Positions 7,275 to 15,672 of a DNA stretch of 32,738 nt are shown here, piece after piece. Below the pieces are notes generated by a model, which saw nothing but the letters and a program-made list of their open reading frames with translations, had not been told where the DNA came from and did not search any database. The position numbers were made by a program, and so were the translations under genes. The DNA is taken from assembly GCA_001770655.1 (NCBI GenBank), contig MERQ01000001.1:1-32738 (forward strand), in the 5' to 3' direction. Source of the DNA: Betaproteobacteria bacterium RIFCSPLOWO2_12_FULL_68_20 (GTDB taxonomy: Bacteria > Pseudomonadota > Gammaproteobacteria > Burkholderiales > SG8-39). Numbering within the stretch: the first letter of the stretch is position 1; each line of letters starts with the position of its first letter.

Positions 7275-9521
7275 TTGAAACAGCACATCGTCCGCATCGC
7301 GATCGGCATCGCGATCATGCTGCTCTTCGTCGGGCATGCGGCGGATTGGTATCCCGGCACCGGCAAGATCGGGCTCATCACCCAGCTCGACAACATCATC
7401 TACGACGCGCGGCTGCGGCTGACCATGCCGCGGGGCGTCGACCAGCGCATCGTCATCCTCGACATCGACGAGAAGAGCCTGGGCGAGATCGGCCGCTGGC
7501 CGTGGGGCCGCAACATCATGGCCGAGCTGATGGACAAGCTGTTCGACAGGTACGGCATCGCGCTGGTCGGCTTCGACGTGGTGTGGGCCGAGCGCGACAC
7601 CAGCTCCGGCATCGACATTCTCGACTCGCTGGCGCAGAAGGACCTGAAGGAGATCCCGGCGTTCCAGCAGGCTTACCGGGGGCTGCGCGGAAAGCTCGAC
7701 AACGACGGGCTGTTCGCGCGGTCGCTGAAAGGCCGGCCGGTGGTGCTCGGCTATTACTTCAACAGCGAAGATCGCGCCGTGAAGGCGAACGCGATCCCCG
7801 AGCCGGTGCTGCCCAAGGGGACCTTCGCCGGCCGCAATATTCTGTTTCCCCAATGGGTCGGGTACACGGGCAACCTTCCGATCTACATGACGAATGCCGC
7901 GGCCGCCGGCCACTTCAACCCGCGCGTGGACTTCGACGGCGTGTCGCGGCGCGTGCCGATGATCCTCGAATTCGACGGCGCCTACTACGAGTCGCTCTCC
8001 CTCGCGATGGTGCGCACCGTGGTCGGCATGCGGGCCGGCAAGCTCCCGGGCGTCGAGCCGGGCTTCCCTCCCGACCGGTTCATCCACAGGAGCTACTCGG
8101 GGCTGGAGTGGCTCAAGGTCGGCCCGTTGACGATCCCGGTGGACGAGACCGCGAGCGCGTTCATCCCCTACCGCGGCGACAAGTTCAGCTTCCCGTACAT
8201 CTCGCTCGCCGACGTGGTGAAGGACCGCGTCAAGCCCGAGCAGCTGAAGGGAAAGATCGCCCTGATCGGGGCCACCGCTCCGGGCCTGCTCGACCTGCGC
8301 TCGACGCCCGTGAACAGCGTGTACCCCGGGGTCGAGATCCACGCCAACCTGATCGCTGGCATGCTGGATCAGGTGATGAAGCAGAAGCCGTCCTACATCC
8401 TCGGGGCGGAAGTGCTCCTGCTCGTCATCGGCGGCGTCGTGCTCTCGGTGCTGATCCCGATGCTCTCGGCGCTCTGGGCGACGATCGCGGCGGTCGCGGG
8501 CCTCGGCCTGGTCAGCGCTCTCGATATCGGCTTGTGGTCGCAGGCCGGCACGATCCTGCCGCTTGCCGCCTCGGTGCTCATGATGGTGACGCTCTACACC
8601 ATGAACATGGCGTACGGCTACTTCGTGGAGGCGCGCTCGAAGCGCCAGTTCACGGACCTGTTCGGCCAGTACGTGCCGCCCGAGCTGGTGGACAGGATGG
8701 CCGCGGACCCCTCGAAATACAACATGGAGCCGAAGAGCGCCGAGCTGACGATCCTGTTCTCGGACGTGCGTGGCTTCACCAGCATTTCGGAGGCGCTCAA
8801 GCCCGAGGAGCTGCGCGAGTACATCAACGATTACCTGACCACCATGAGCTCGATCATCCGCAGCAAGTACCGCGGCACGCTCGACAAGTACATCGGCGAC
8901 GCCATCATGGCGTTCTGGGGGGCTCCGGTGGACGACGCGCAGCACGCGCGCAACGGAGTGCTCGCCGGGCTCGACATGCAGCGGGAATGCGAGGCGCTGA
9001 ACGCGAAGTTCGCCGCGCGCGGCTGGCCGACGCTGAAGATCGGCGTGGGTCTCAACTCGGGGAGCGTGCGCGTCGGCGACATGGGCTCGCAGATCCGGCG
9101 CGCCTACACCGCGATGGGCGATCCGGTGAACGTGGCCTCGCGGCTGGAGGGACGGACCAAGGGATACGGCGTCGGGATCCTGGTCGGCGAGGCCACCCGC
9201 AACGCGGTGAAGGACGTGGTTTTCCGGGAGATCGACCGCATCAAGGTCAAGGGCAAGGACGAGGCGGTGACGATCTACGAGCCGATCGGGCTCGAATCCG
9301 AGGTGGACAAGAAGAAGCACGACGAGCTGAAGCTGTGGAACCAGACGCTGCGCAGCTACCGCGCGCAGCAGTGGGACCAGGTCGAGGTGGGCCTGCTGAA
9401 TCTGCAGCGCATGAACCCGGAGTGCCGCCTCTACCACGTCTATCCCGAGAAGGTAGCGGAAAAGCGCCGCGATCCTCCTGCGCCGGACTGGGACGGCGTG
9501 ACGGTCTTCGACGAGAAGTAG
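7275..9521 (+). CDS. CHASE2 sensor - class III adenylyl cyclase
   Basis: A 748-aa membrane protein. An N-terminal helix (about 5-24), an extracytoplasmic CHASE2 domain (about 35-360; IVILDIDEKSL, IGRWPWGRN) and three membrane helices (about 372-455) precede a class III nucleotidyl cyclase domain (about 485-670). Catalytic residues are intact: metal ligands D497 (LFSDVRGFTS) and D542 (KYIGDAIMAFW), adenine-specifying K538 and T612 (YTAMGDPVN), and transition-state N619 and R623 (NVASRLE). Lys/Thr fits class IIIb adenylyl rather than guanylyl cyclase. A short helical tail follows. The start is TTG at 7275, four bases after GGAGG; the next internal ATG would cut the first helix. The CHASE2 part resembles that of the kinase at 2970, so both enzymes may sense related signals. 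Confidence 0.93.
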   Translation: MKQHIVRIAIGIAIMLLFVGHAADWYPGTGKIGLITQLDNIIYDARLRLTMPRGVDQRIVILDIDEKSLGEIGRWPWGRNIMAELMDKLFDRYGIALVGFDVVWAERDTSSGIDILDSLAQKDLKEIPAFQQAYRGLRGKLDNDGLFARSLKGRPVVLGYYFNSEDRAVKANAIPEPVLPKGTFAGRNILFPQWVGYTGNLPIYMTNAAAAGHFNPRVDFDGVSRRVPMILEFDGAYYESLSLAMVRTVVGMRAGKLPGVEPGFPPDRFIHRSYSGLEWLKVGPLTIPVDETASAFIPYRGDKFSFPYISLADVVKDRVKPEQLKGKIALIGATAPGLLDLRSTPVNSVYPGVEIHANLIAGMLDQVMKQKPSYILGAEVLLLVIGGVVLSVLIPMLSALWATIAAVAGLGLVSALDIGLWSQAGTILPLAASVLMMVTLYTMNMAYGYFVEARSKRQFTDLFGQYVPPELVDRMAADPSKYNMEPKSAELTILFSDVRGFTSISEALKPEELREYINDYLTTMSSIIRSKYRGTLDKYIGDAIMAFWGAPVDDAQHARNGVLAGLDMQRECEALNAKFAARGWPTLKIGVGLNSGSVRVGDMGSQIRRAYTAMGDPVNVASRLEGRTKGYGVGILVGEATRNAVKDVVFREIDRIKVKGKDEAVTIYEPIGLESEVDKKKHDELKLWNQTLRSYRAQQWDQVEVGLLNLQRMNPECRLYHVYPEKVAEKRRDPPAPDWDGVTVFDEK

Positions 9522-9530
9522 GCGGCGGCG

Positions 9531-10298
9531 ATGCGCCTGCGTGTGCTCGGATGCTCGGGCGGCATTGGCGGGCGGCACCTGCGCACCACCTGCTTTCTCA
9601 TCGACAGCGACGTCCTGATCGACGCCGGCACGGGCGTGGGCGACCTGTCGCTCGCGGAGCTCTCCATCATCGACCACATCTTCATCTCGCACTCGCACCT
9701 GGACCACGTCGCGTCCATTCCCTTCATGGTGGACACGGTGGGCGGCATGCGCACCAAGCCGATCCTGGTGCACGCGACGCGCGCGACCATCGAGATCCTG
9801 AAGAACCACCTGTTCAACTGGGCGATCTGGCCCGACTTCACCGAGATCCCCACCCCCGAAGCGCCGTTCCTGCGCTACGAGGAGATCGAGCTGGGACGGA
9901 CCTTTACGTTGTCGGGCCGCGAGATCACCCCGATCCCGGCGATCCACACGGTACCGGCGGTCGGCTTCCACCTTGACAGCGGCGCCTCGAGCCTGGTGTT
10001 CAGCGGCGACACCGGGCCGAACGACGCCCTGTGGCGGATCGTGAACCGCATCCGCAACCTCAAGTTCCTGATCATCGAGACCGCGTTCTCCAACAAGGAG
10101 CGCAAGCTCGCCGACATGGCCAAGCACCTCTGCCCGCAGACGCTGGCCGAGGAGCTCGCCAAGCTCGAGCGCAGCGTCGACATCTACATCACGCATCTCA
10201 AGCCCGGGGAGATCGAGCTCACGATGCAGGAGATCGAGGAATGCGCGGGCGCGTTCCGCCCGCGCATGCTGCAGAACAACCTGGTGCTGGAGTTCTAG
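9531..10298 (+). CDS. Metallo-beta-lactamase-fold cyclic-nucleotide phosphodiesterase (class II type)
   Basis: 255 aa, cytoplasmic. The metal-binding motif H54-S-H-L-D-H59 is followed by VASIPFMVD, which fits the start of the class II cyclic-nucleotide phosphodiesterase signature (HxHLDHxxS). Later metal ligands expected in the fold are seen in PAIHTVPAVGFH, FSGDTGPND and YITHLKPGE. The gene lies nine bases after an adenylyl cyclase and five before a cyclic-nucleotide-binding protein, so hydrolysis of 3',5'-cAMP is the most economical function. The alternative is another MBL-fold hydrolase such as an RNase Z-like enzyme, which is longer and carries other motifs. Substrate is inferred from motif and context. 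Confidence 0.82.
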   Translation: MRLRVLGCSGGIGGRHLRTTCFLIDSDVLIDAGTGVGDLSLAELSIIDHIFISHSHLDHVASIPFMVDTVGGMRTKPILVHATRATIEILKNHLFNWAIWPDFTEIPTPEAPFLRYEEIELGRTFTLSGREITPIPAIHTVPAVGFHLDSGASSLVFSGDTGPNDALWRIVNRIRNLKFLIIETAFSNKERKLADMAKHLCPQTLAEELAKLERSVDIYITHLKPGEIELTMQEIEECAGAFRPRMLQNNLVLEF

Positions 10299-10303
10299 CC
10301 GCC

Positions 10304-11380
10304 GTGCTCGCCGCGAACGCGCCGCGCGCCACACCGGAGCAGCTCTCGACGCTCGCGCCGCTCGCCGGCCTCGCGCCCGAGCGGCTGCAGGAGCTCTCCG
10401 AGGTGGCGGTCATGGAACGCGCCCGCAGGGGGAGCGATCCGATGAAGGAACGCCAGGCGCAGGGACGCTCCGTGTTCCTGCTGCAGGGAGAGCTGCTGCT
10501 CGTATTCGAGGAAGGGGGAACGCTGGTGGTGGTCGGCGGAAGCCCCGACACCTGCCAGGCGCTCAACCGGCGCAAGGAGCGGCTCGGGCGCACCAAGGCG
10601 ATCACCGACGTGGATCTGCTCGCGATCGACGACGAGGTGCTCGACATCCTCGCCACCTGGGACCAGGTCGCGGCCTCGGGCGAAGTCGAGGGCTCGGAGA
10701 TGGCGCGCGCGGTGCGCAGCGACTCGCGGCTGATCTCCGGTGTGTTTTCGGTCGGCAACCTGAGGACCGGGGTGTTCGCCCAGCTGCCCGCGGCGCACAT
10801 CGACCAGCTGCTGCAGCGCTTCGAGCGCGTGAAAGCGGCGCGCGGCGACGCGGTGATCAAGGAGGGCGACGAGGGCGACTATTACTACGTGGTCGATTCG
10901 GGACGCTTCCAGGTCGAGCGCCTCGTAGGCGGCGCCAAGGTGGTGCTGGCGGAGTTGAAGAGCGGCGACGCGTTCGGCGAGGAGGCGCTCGTCTCCGAGG
11001 CGAAGCGCAATGCCACGGTGCTCGCGCTCGCCGACGGTGAGCTGCTGCGCCTCGCCAAAAAGGACTTCGTCGAGCTGCTGCGCGATCCGCTGCTCAAGCG
11101 CGTCGGCTTCGAGGAGGCGACCGAGCGGGTGAAGGAGGGGGCGCTGTGGCTCGACGTGCGCTATCCGTCCGAGTACCAGTACGACAGGCTACCCGGGGCG
11201 ATCAACGTGCCGCTCGCCGAGGTGCGCAACATGTTCGCGGTGCTCGACCGCTCCAAGGAGTACGTCGCGTATTGCCAGAGCGGTCGCAGGAGCGCGGCGG
11301 CGGCGTTCCTGTTCGCCCAGCGCGGGTTCAAGGTCATGGTCCTGGACGGAGGCTTGTGGGCCGCCCAGAACCGCCCGTGA
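10304..11380 (+). CDS. Cyclic-nucleotide-binding protein fused to a rhodanese domain
   Basis: 358 aa. Three parts are visible: an N-terminal degenerate cNMP-binding-like beta barrel (about 10-125), a second canonical cNMP-binding domain (about 150-265) with the phosphate-binding cassette GDAFGEEALVSEAKRNATV, and a C-terminal rhodanese domain (about 275-358) with LDVRYPSEY, GAINVPL and the active-site loop YCQSGRRS (Cys324). The catalytic cysteine is present, so sulfur transfer or a related thiol chemistry is possible. Start is GTG 10304, five bases after the phosphodiesterase stop, with GGAG 11 bases upstream. Together with the two preceding genes it completes a cAMP writer, eraser and reader set. 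What the rhodanese does under cAMP control is unknown. Confidence 0.88.
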   Translation: MLAANAPRATPEQLSTLAPLAGLAPERLQELSEVAVMERARRGSDPMKERQAQGRSVFLLQGELLLVFEEGGTLVVVGGSPDTCQALNRRKERLGRTKAITDVDLLAIDDEVLDILATWDQVAASGEVEGSEMARAVRSDSRLISGVFSVGNLRTGVFAQLPAAHIDQLLQRFERVKAARGDAVIKEGDEGDYYYVVDSGRFQVERLVGGAKVVLAELKSGDAFGEEALVSEAKRNATVLALADGELLRLAKKDFVELLRDPLLKRVGFEEATERVKEGALWLDVRYPSEYQYDRLPGAINVPLAEVRNMFAVLDRSKEYVAYCQSGRRSAAAAFLFAQRGFKVMVLDGGLWAAQNRP

Positions 11381-11426
11381 AAGGAAAAGATTGTTGAAAA
11401 TCATGGACGTTCCGGCCCCGCGGCGG

Positions 11427-11455
11427 TTGAATGTTTGGCTGCGGGGGGCTAGGAT
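11427..11455 (+). promoter_or_regulatory. Possible internal sigma-70 promoter
   Basis: The 114-base gap 11381-11494 is the widest inside the signalling cluster. TTGAAT (11427-11432) and TAGGAT (11450-11455), each four of six to consensus, are 17 bases apart and lie 39 bases before the ATPase start. It could allow separate expression of the ATPase and HD-GYP genes. Weak evidence only. Confidence 0.3.
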
Positions 11456-11494
11456 GCGTGGTCTTCCAGAGAGTCGGGGAACGGGGGGTCCGGA

Positions 11495-13870
11495 ATGAGC
11501 GCAGTCCTCAGCCCGCAGGCGGCGACGCAAACCGACGTCGGCGCGCGCCTGGCGTTCCAGAAGCAGTTGCAGGCCGTCACCAACAAGATCCACGCCACCG
11601 CCAACATCGACGAGATCATGCTCGAGGTGAGCGCGGACATCTGCGGGCTGTTCCACGCCGACCGGCTCACCATCTACTCGATCAGCGACGACAAGCAGTC
11701 GATCGTCTCCAAGGTCAAGACCGGCCTCAACTCGTTCAAGGACCTGAAGCTGCCGATCGCGGAGCATTCGATCGCCGGCTACGTGGCGCTCGCCAAGAAG
11801 ACGGTGAACATCAAGGACGTCTACGACGAGGCGGAGCTGCGCGGCGTCAACCCCAGCCTGCGCTTCCTGCAGGAGGTGGACAAGCGCACCGGCTACCGCA
11901 CCAAGCAGATGCTGGTCGCGTGCATCGTCGAGCAGGGCACCAGCGAGCTGATCGGCGTCATCCAGATCATCAACAACAAGGCCGGAGTGCCGTTCGGCGC
12001 GCTCGCGGAGGAGGGCGTCGGCGACCTGTCGCAGACCCTCGCGGTCGCGTTCAAGCAGCGCCAGAAGCCGCAGCTCGTCAAGACCAAGTACGACTACCTG
12101 ATCGCCGACGCGGTGCTCTCGGCGGGCGAGTTCGAGCTCGCCTCGCGCCAGGCGCGCAAGAAGGCGGTGGACGTCGAGCAGGTGCTGACCGACGAGTTCC
12201 AGGTCAAGATCCCGGCGATCGGGCAGGCGCTCTCCAAGTTCTTCGGCGTGCCCTACGAGCCGTTCAAGCAGGACCGCGTGAAGCCGATGGACCTGCTCAA
12301 GAACCTCAAGCGCGAGTACGTCGAGTCGAACCAGTGGCTGCCGATCGACGACACCAAGGAGGGGCTCATCGTGCTGTGCCTCGACCCCGAGCGCATCCGC
12401 TCCTCGCGCATCGCCTCGAACGTGTTCCCGAAGGCGAGGATCGTCTACAAGGTCGCGACGCAGAAGGACTTCAAGGAGACGGTGAACCAGTTCTACGGAC
12501 AGGAATCCGTGGACAGCGGCGACATCGGCGACATTCTTTCCGGCATGGACGAAGAAACCGCGCTGGAGGGCGGCGATGGCTCGGCCGCGGACGATGTTTC
12601 CGCAGCCGCGGACAACGAGCTGGTGAAGCTGGTGAACAAGGTGATCATCGACGCCTACAACCAGGGCGCCTCGGACATCCACATCGAGCCCTATCCCGGC
12701 AAGGCGAAGACCGAGATCCGCTTCAGGAAGGACGGCGACCTCGGGCCCTACATCGAGGTGCCGGCGAGCTACCGCAACGCGCTCGCGGCGCGCATCAAGA
12801 TCATGTGCGACCTGGACATCTCGGAGAAAAGGAAGCCCCAGGACGGCAAGATCAAGTTCAAGAAATTCGGGCCGCTCGACATCGAGCTGCGCGTCGCGAC
12901 CATTCCGACCGCGGGCGGGGTCGAGGACATCGTCATGCGGATCCTCGCCGCAGGCGAGCCGATCCCGCTCGACAAGATGGGCTTCACCAAGCTGAACGAG
13001 GAAAATCTCAAGCAATGCGTCGAGAAGCCCTACGGCCTGTTCTTCGTGTGCGGCCCGACCGGCTCGGGCAAGACCACGACGCTGCACTCGGTCCTGAAAT
13101 TCCTGAACCGGCCCGACACCAAGATCTGGACTGCCGAGGATCCGGTCGAGATCACCCAGAAGGGCCTGCGCCAGGTCCAGGTCAACAGGAAGGCGGGCCT
13201 GGATTTCGCCACGGTGATGAAGGCGTTCCTGCGCGCCGACCCGGACATCATCATGGTCGGCGAGATGCGCGACAAGGAGACCACCGGCACCGGCATCGAG
13301 GCCTCGCTCACCGGCCACCTGGTGTTCGCCACCTTGCATACGAACTCCGCACCGGAGTCGATCATTCGCCTGCTCGACATGGGCATGGACCCGTTCAACT
13401 TCGCCGACGCGCTGCTCGGCATCCTGGCGCAGCGCCTGGCGCGGCGCATCTGCTCCAAGTGCAAGCAGGCATACAACCCCGAGCCGGCCGAGATCAAGCA
13501 GCTCCTCAACGAGTTCTGCGAGGAGATGATGAACACCGAGGCGTTCAAGAAGGACCCGAAGGGCTCGGTCGAGAACGTGTACAAGGAGTGGGTGAAGAAC
13601 TACGGCAACGACAAGGGGCAGCTCACGCTGTACAAGCCGGTCGGCTGCGACGCCTGCGGCGGCAGCGGCATGAAGGGCCGCCTCGGCCTGCACGAGCTGC
13701 TGGTGGCGACCGACCCGCTGAAGAAGCTGATCCAGGAACACGCCCGCGTCGCCCAGATCGTGGCCGTCGCCCTGGGGGAAGGCATGCGCACCCTGAAGCA
13801 GGACGGCATCGAGAAGGTGCTGATGGGAATCACGACGCTCAAAGAGGTGCGCTCGGTCTGCATCAAGTAG
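11495..13870 (+). CDS. GAF-domain GspE/PilB-type secretion/pilus ATPase
   Basis: 791 aa, longer than the roughly 500-570 aa of ordinary GspE/PilB because of an N-terminal GAF domain (about 20-190). Then come a T2SSE N-terminal-like domain (about 195-345, ending near ATQKDFKETV) and the hexameric ATPase core (about 375-790). Walker A is GPTGSGKTT (G520-K526-T527), Walker B-like is DPDIIMVGEMRD, and the Asp/His boxes appear as IEPYPGK and GHLVFATLHTNSA. The zinc tetracysteine is CSKCKQ plus CDACGGSG, with an unusually long 60-residue spacer between them. GAF residues NKAGVPFGALAEE partly match the NKF..E pattern of cyclic-nucleotide-binding GAF domains. ATG 11495 follows a GGGGGG run. The substrate could be a type IV pilus, type II secretion or a related filament. 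Confidence 0.9.
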   Translation: MSAVLSPQAATQTDVGARLAFQKQLQAVTNKIHATANIDEIMLEVSADICGLFHADRLTIYSISDDKQSIVSKVKTGLNSFKDLKLPIAEHSIAGYVALAKKTVNIKDVYDEAELRGVNPSLRFLQEVDKRTGYRTKQMLVACIVEQGTSELIGVIQIINNKAGVPFGALAEEGVGDLSQTLAVAFKQRQKPQLVKTKYDYLIADAVLSAGEFELASRQARKKAVDVEQVLTDEFQVKIPAIGQALSKFFGVPYEPFKQDRVKPMDLLKNLKREYVESNQWLPIDDTKEGLIVLCLDPERIRSSRIASNVFPKARIVYKVATQKDFKETVNQFYGQESVDSGDIGDILSGMDEETALEGGDGSAADDVSAAADNELVKLVNKVIIDAYNQGASDIHIEPYPGKAKTEIRFRKDGDLGPYIEVPASYRNALAARIKIMCDLDISEKRKPQDGKIKFKKFGPLDIELRVATIPTAGGVEDIVMRILAAGEPIPLDKMGFTKLNEENLKQCVEKPYGLFFVCGPTGSGKTTTLHSVLKFLNRPDTKIWTAEDPVEITQKGLRQVQVNRKAGLDFATVMKAFLRADPDIIMVGEMRDKETTGTGIEASLTGHLVFATLHTNSAPESIIRLLDMGMDPFNFADALLGILAQRLARRICSKCKQAYNPEPAEIKQLLNEFCEEMMNTEAFKKDPKGSVENVYKEWVKNYGNDKGQLTLYKPVGCDACGGSGMKGRLGLHELLVATDPLKKLIQEHARVAQIVAVALGEGMRTLKQDGIEKVLMGITTLKEVRSVCIK

Positions 13871-13889
13871 CGTCCCCGGGGGCTGCCGC

Positions 13890-15563
13890 ATGAGCAGCAT
13901 CATCGACAGCACGCAGTCGCTGAAATTCGCGGGCGGTGATTCCGGCGCCGCGGACGATCTCGTCCAGCGGCTCGAGCAGCTCAACGCGATCGGCACTTCG
14001 CTCTCGGCCGAGCGCGACATCGACCGGCTGCTGGAGCAGATCCTGGCCGCGGCAAAGTCCATCACCCGCGCCGACGGCGGCACGCTGTACCGCGTGACCG
14101 AGGAGAAGACGCTGCGCTTCGAGATCATGCGCACCTCGTCGCTCAAGTACTACCTCGGCGGCACCAGCGGCAATCCGATCCCGTTCTACCCCATCCAGCT
14201 CTACAAGGACGGCAAGCCGAACCACGGCATGGTCGCCGCCTATGCCGCCCTGACGGGCCGCACGGTGAACATCCCCGACGCCTACACCGCGGACGGGTTC
14301 GACTTCACGGGCACGCGCGCATTCGACAACAAGACCGGCTACCGCTCGAAGTCGTTTCTCACCGTGCCGATGAAGAACCACGAGAACGAGATCATCGGCG
14401 TGCTGCAGCTCATCAACTCGACGCATCCGCAGACCGGCGAGATCCTCGCCTTCTCCGAGTCCGACCAGCGCCTGACCGAGTCGCTCGCCTCGCAGGCGGC
14501 GATCGCGCTCACCAACCGGATGCTGATCAACCAGCTCGAGCAGCTGTTCGAGTCCTTCATCAAGCTGATCAACACCGCGATCGACGACAAGTCCCCATAT
14601 ACGGGGGGCCACTGCCAGCGCGTGCCGGTGCTGACCATGCTGCTCGCGGAGGCGGTGAACGAGACGGGCCAAGGCCCGCTCGCCGAGTTCCACATGGCCG
14701 ACAAGGACCGCTACGAGCTGAAGATCGCGGGCCTGCTGCACGACTGCGGCAAGGTGACCACGCCGGTGCACGTGGTCGACAAGGCGACCAAGCTCGAGAC
14801 CATCTTCGACCGCGTGCATCTCATCGACACCCGCTTCGAGGTGCTCAAGCGCGACGCCGAGATCGAGTACATGAAGAAAAAGCTCGCCCTGTCCGGCAAG
14901 GGCAAGCGCATGGACACGGACGAGGAGGACAAGCGCTACCGCGACCGGCTGCGGCAGCTCGACGACGATCGCGGGTTCCTGCACGCCTGCAACATCGGGG
15001 GAGAGCGCATGAAGGATGCCGACGTCGAGCGCGTCCTGCGCATCGCCAAGTACCGCTGGCGCGACGTTGCCGGGCACGAGGCGGAGTTCCTTACCGAGGA
15101 CGAGGCGCGGAACCTTACCATCCGCGCCGGCACGCTGACGGATGAAGAGCGCAAGGTCATCAACCACCATATCGTGGCGACGGTCAAGATGCTGGAGGCG
15201 CTGCCCTGGCCGAAGCACCTGACCAACGTCCCCGAGTACGCCGGCGGCCACCACGAGCGCATGGACGGAAAGGGCTACCCGAAGGGATTGACTCGCGAGC
15301 AGATGTCGGTGCAGGCGCGCTGCATGGGAATCGCCGACATCTTCGAGGCGCTGACGGCGAAGGACCGGCCGTACAAGAAGGGCAAGACGCTCTCGGAATC
15401 GCTCGAGATCCTGGGCCGCATGAAGCTGGGCGGCCACGTCGACCCCGATCTGTTCGACGTGTTCGTGCGCAGGAAGGTCTATCGGCGCTACGCCGAGATG
15501 TTTCTGGATCCGGAGCAGATCGACGAGGTCGACGAGTCGAAGGTTCCTGGTTATGCGCCGTGA
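13890..15563 (+). CDS. GAF - HD-GYP cyclic di-GMP phosphodiesterase
   Basis: 557 aa. A GAF domain (about 25-215) precedes an HD-GYP domain (about 225-520). Metal and catalytic residues are H284-D285 (LLHDCGKVTTP), H454-H455-E456 and G462-Y463-P464 in DGKGYPKGL, all intact, so c-di-GMP hydrolysis is expected. Between HD and HHE lie about 170 residues rather than the usual 60-70, so about 100 extra residues, largely charged and helical (ERMKDADVERVL region), are inserted inside the catalytic domain. The GAF resembles that of the upstream ATPase in organisation (TVNI, TGYR-K, IIGV-QLIN). The start lies 19 bases after the ATPase stop with GGGGG upstream. It probably couples c-di-GMP level to the ATPase-driven output. 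Confidence 0.93.
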   Translation: MSSIIDSTQSLKFAGGDSGAADDLVQRLEQLNAIGTSLSAERDIDRLLEQILAAAKSITRADGGTLYRVTEEKTLRFEIMRTSSLKYYLGGTSGNPIPFYPIQLYKDGKPNHGMVAAYAALTGRTVNIPDAYTADGFDFTGTRAFDNKTGYRSKSFLTVPMKNHENEIIGVLQLINSTHPQTGEILAFSESDQRLTESLASQAAIALTNRMLINQLEQLFESFIKLINTAIDDKSPYTGGHCQRVPVLTMLLAEAVNETGQGPLAEFHMADKDRYELKIAGLLHDCGKVTTPVHVVDKATKLETIFDRVHLIDTRFEVLKRDAEIEYMKKKLALSGKGKRMDTDEEDKRYRDRLRQLDDDRGFLHACNIGGERMKDADVERVLRIAKYRWRDVAGHEAEFLTEDEARNLTIRAGTLTDEERKVINHHIVATVKMLEALPWPKHLTNVPEYAGGHHERMDGKGYPKGLTREQMSVQARCMGIADIFEALTAKDRPYKKGKTLSESLEILGRMKLGGHVDPDLFDVFVRRKVYRRYAEMFLDPEQIDEVDESKVPGYAP

Positions 15564-15581
15564 ATTCGACGGCCGACGAAT

Positions 15582-15607
15582 TGAGAGAAAAGGAAGTCGC
15601 TTCCCTT
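15582..15607 (-). terminator. Possible rho-independent terminator for the minus-strand OGT gene
   Basis: Read on the minus strand, GGAAG CGA CTTCC forms a short hairpin (15592-15604), extendable with one bulge through flanking AAG/CTT, and is followed by TTTTCTCTC. It lies 66 bases beyond the OGT stop in the convergent gap 15564-15672. A separate 7-bp inverted repeat ACGGCCG/CGGCCGT brackets it. The stem is short, so confidence is limited. Confidence 0.35.
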
Positions 15608-15672
15608 CAGCGGAAGATCCCCGGCCGTAGGCGCTGACGTTGCTCGTTCAGGTGGTGCGTCTATTGCGCGCG

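Noticed and set aside
7215-10334. A 1039-codon minus-strand open frame opposite the cyclase and phosphodiesterase
   Set aside because: Low-complexity His/Arg/Asp composition, spans two real genes, no motif; GC-driven shadow.
11189-14146. A 985-codon minus-strand open frame opposite the GAF-ATPase
   Set aside because: No domain, covers three real genes, composition typical of antisense frames.
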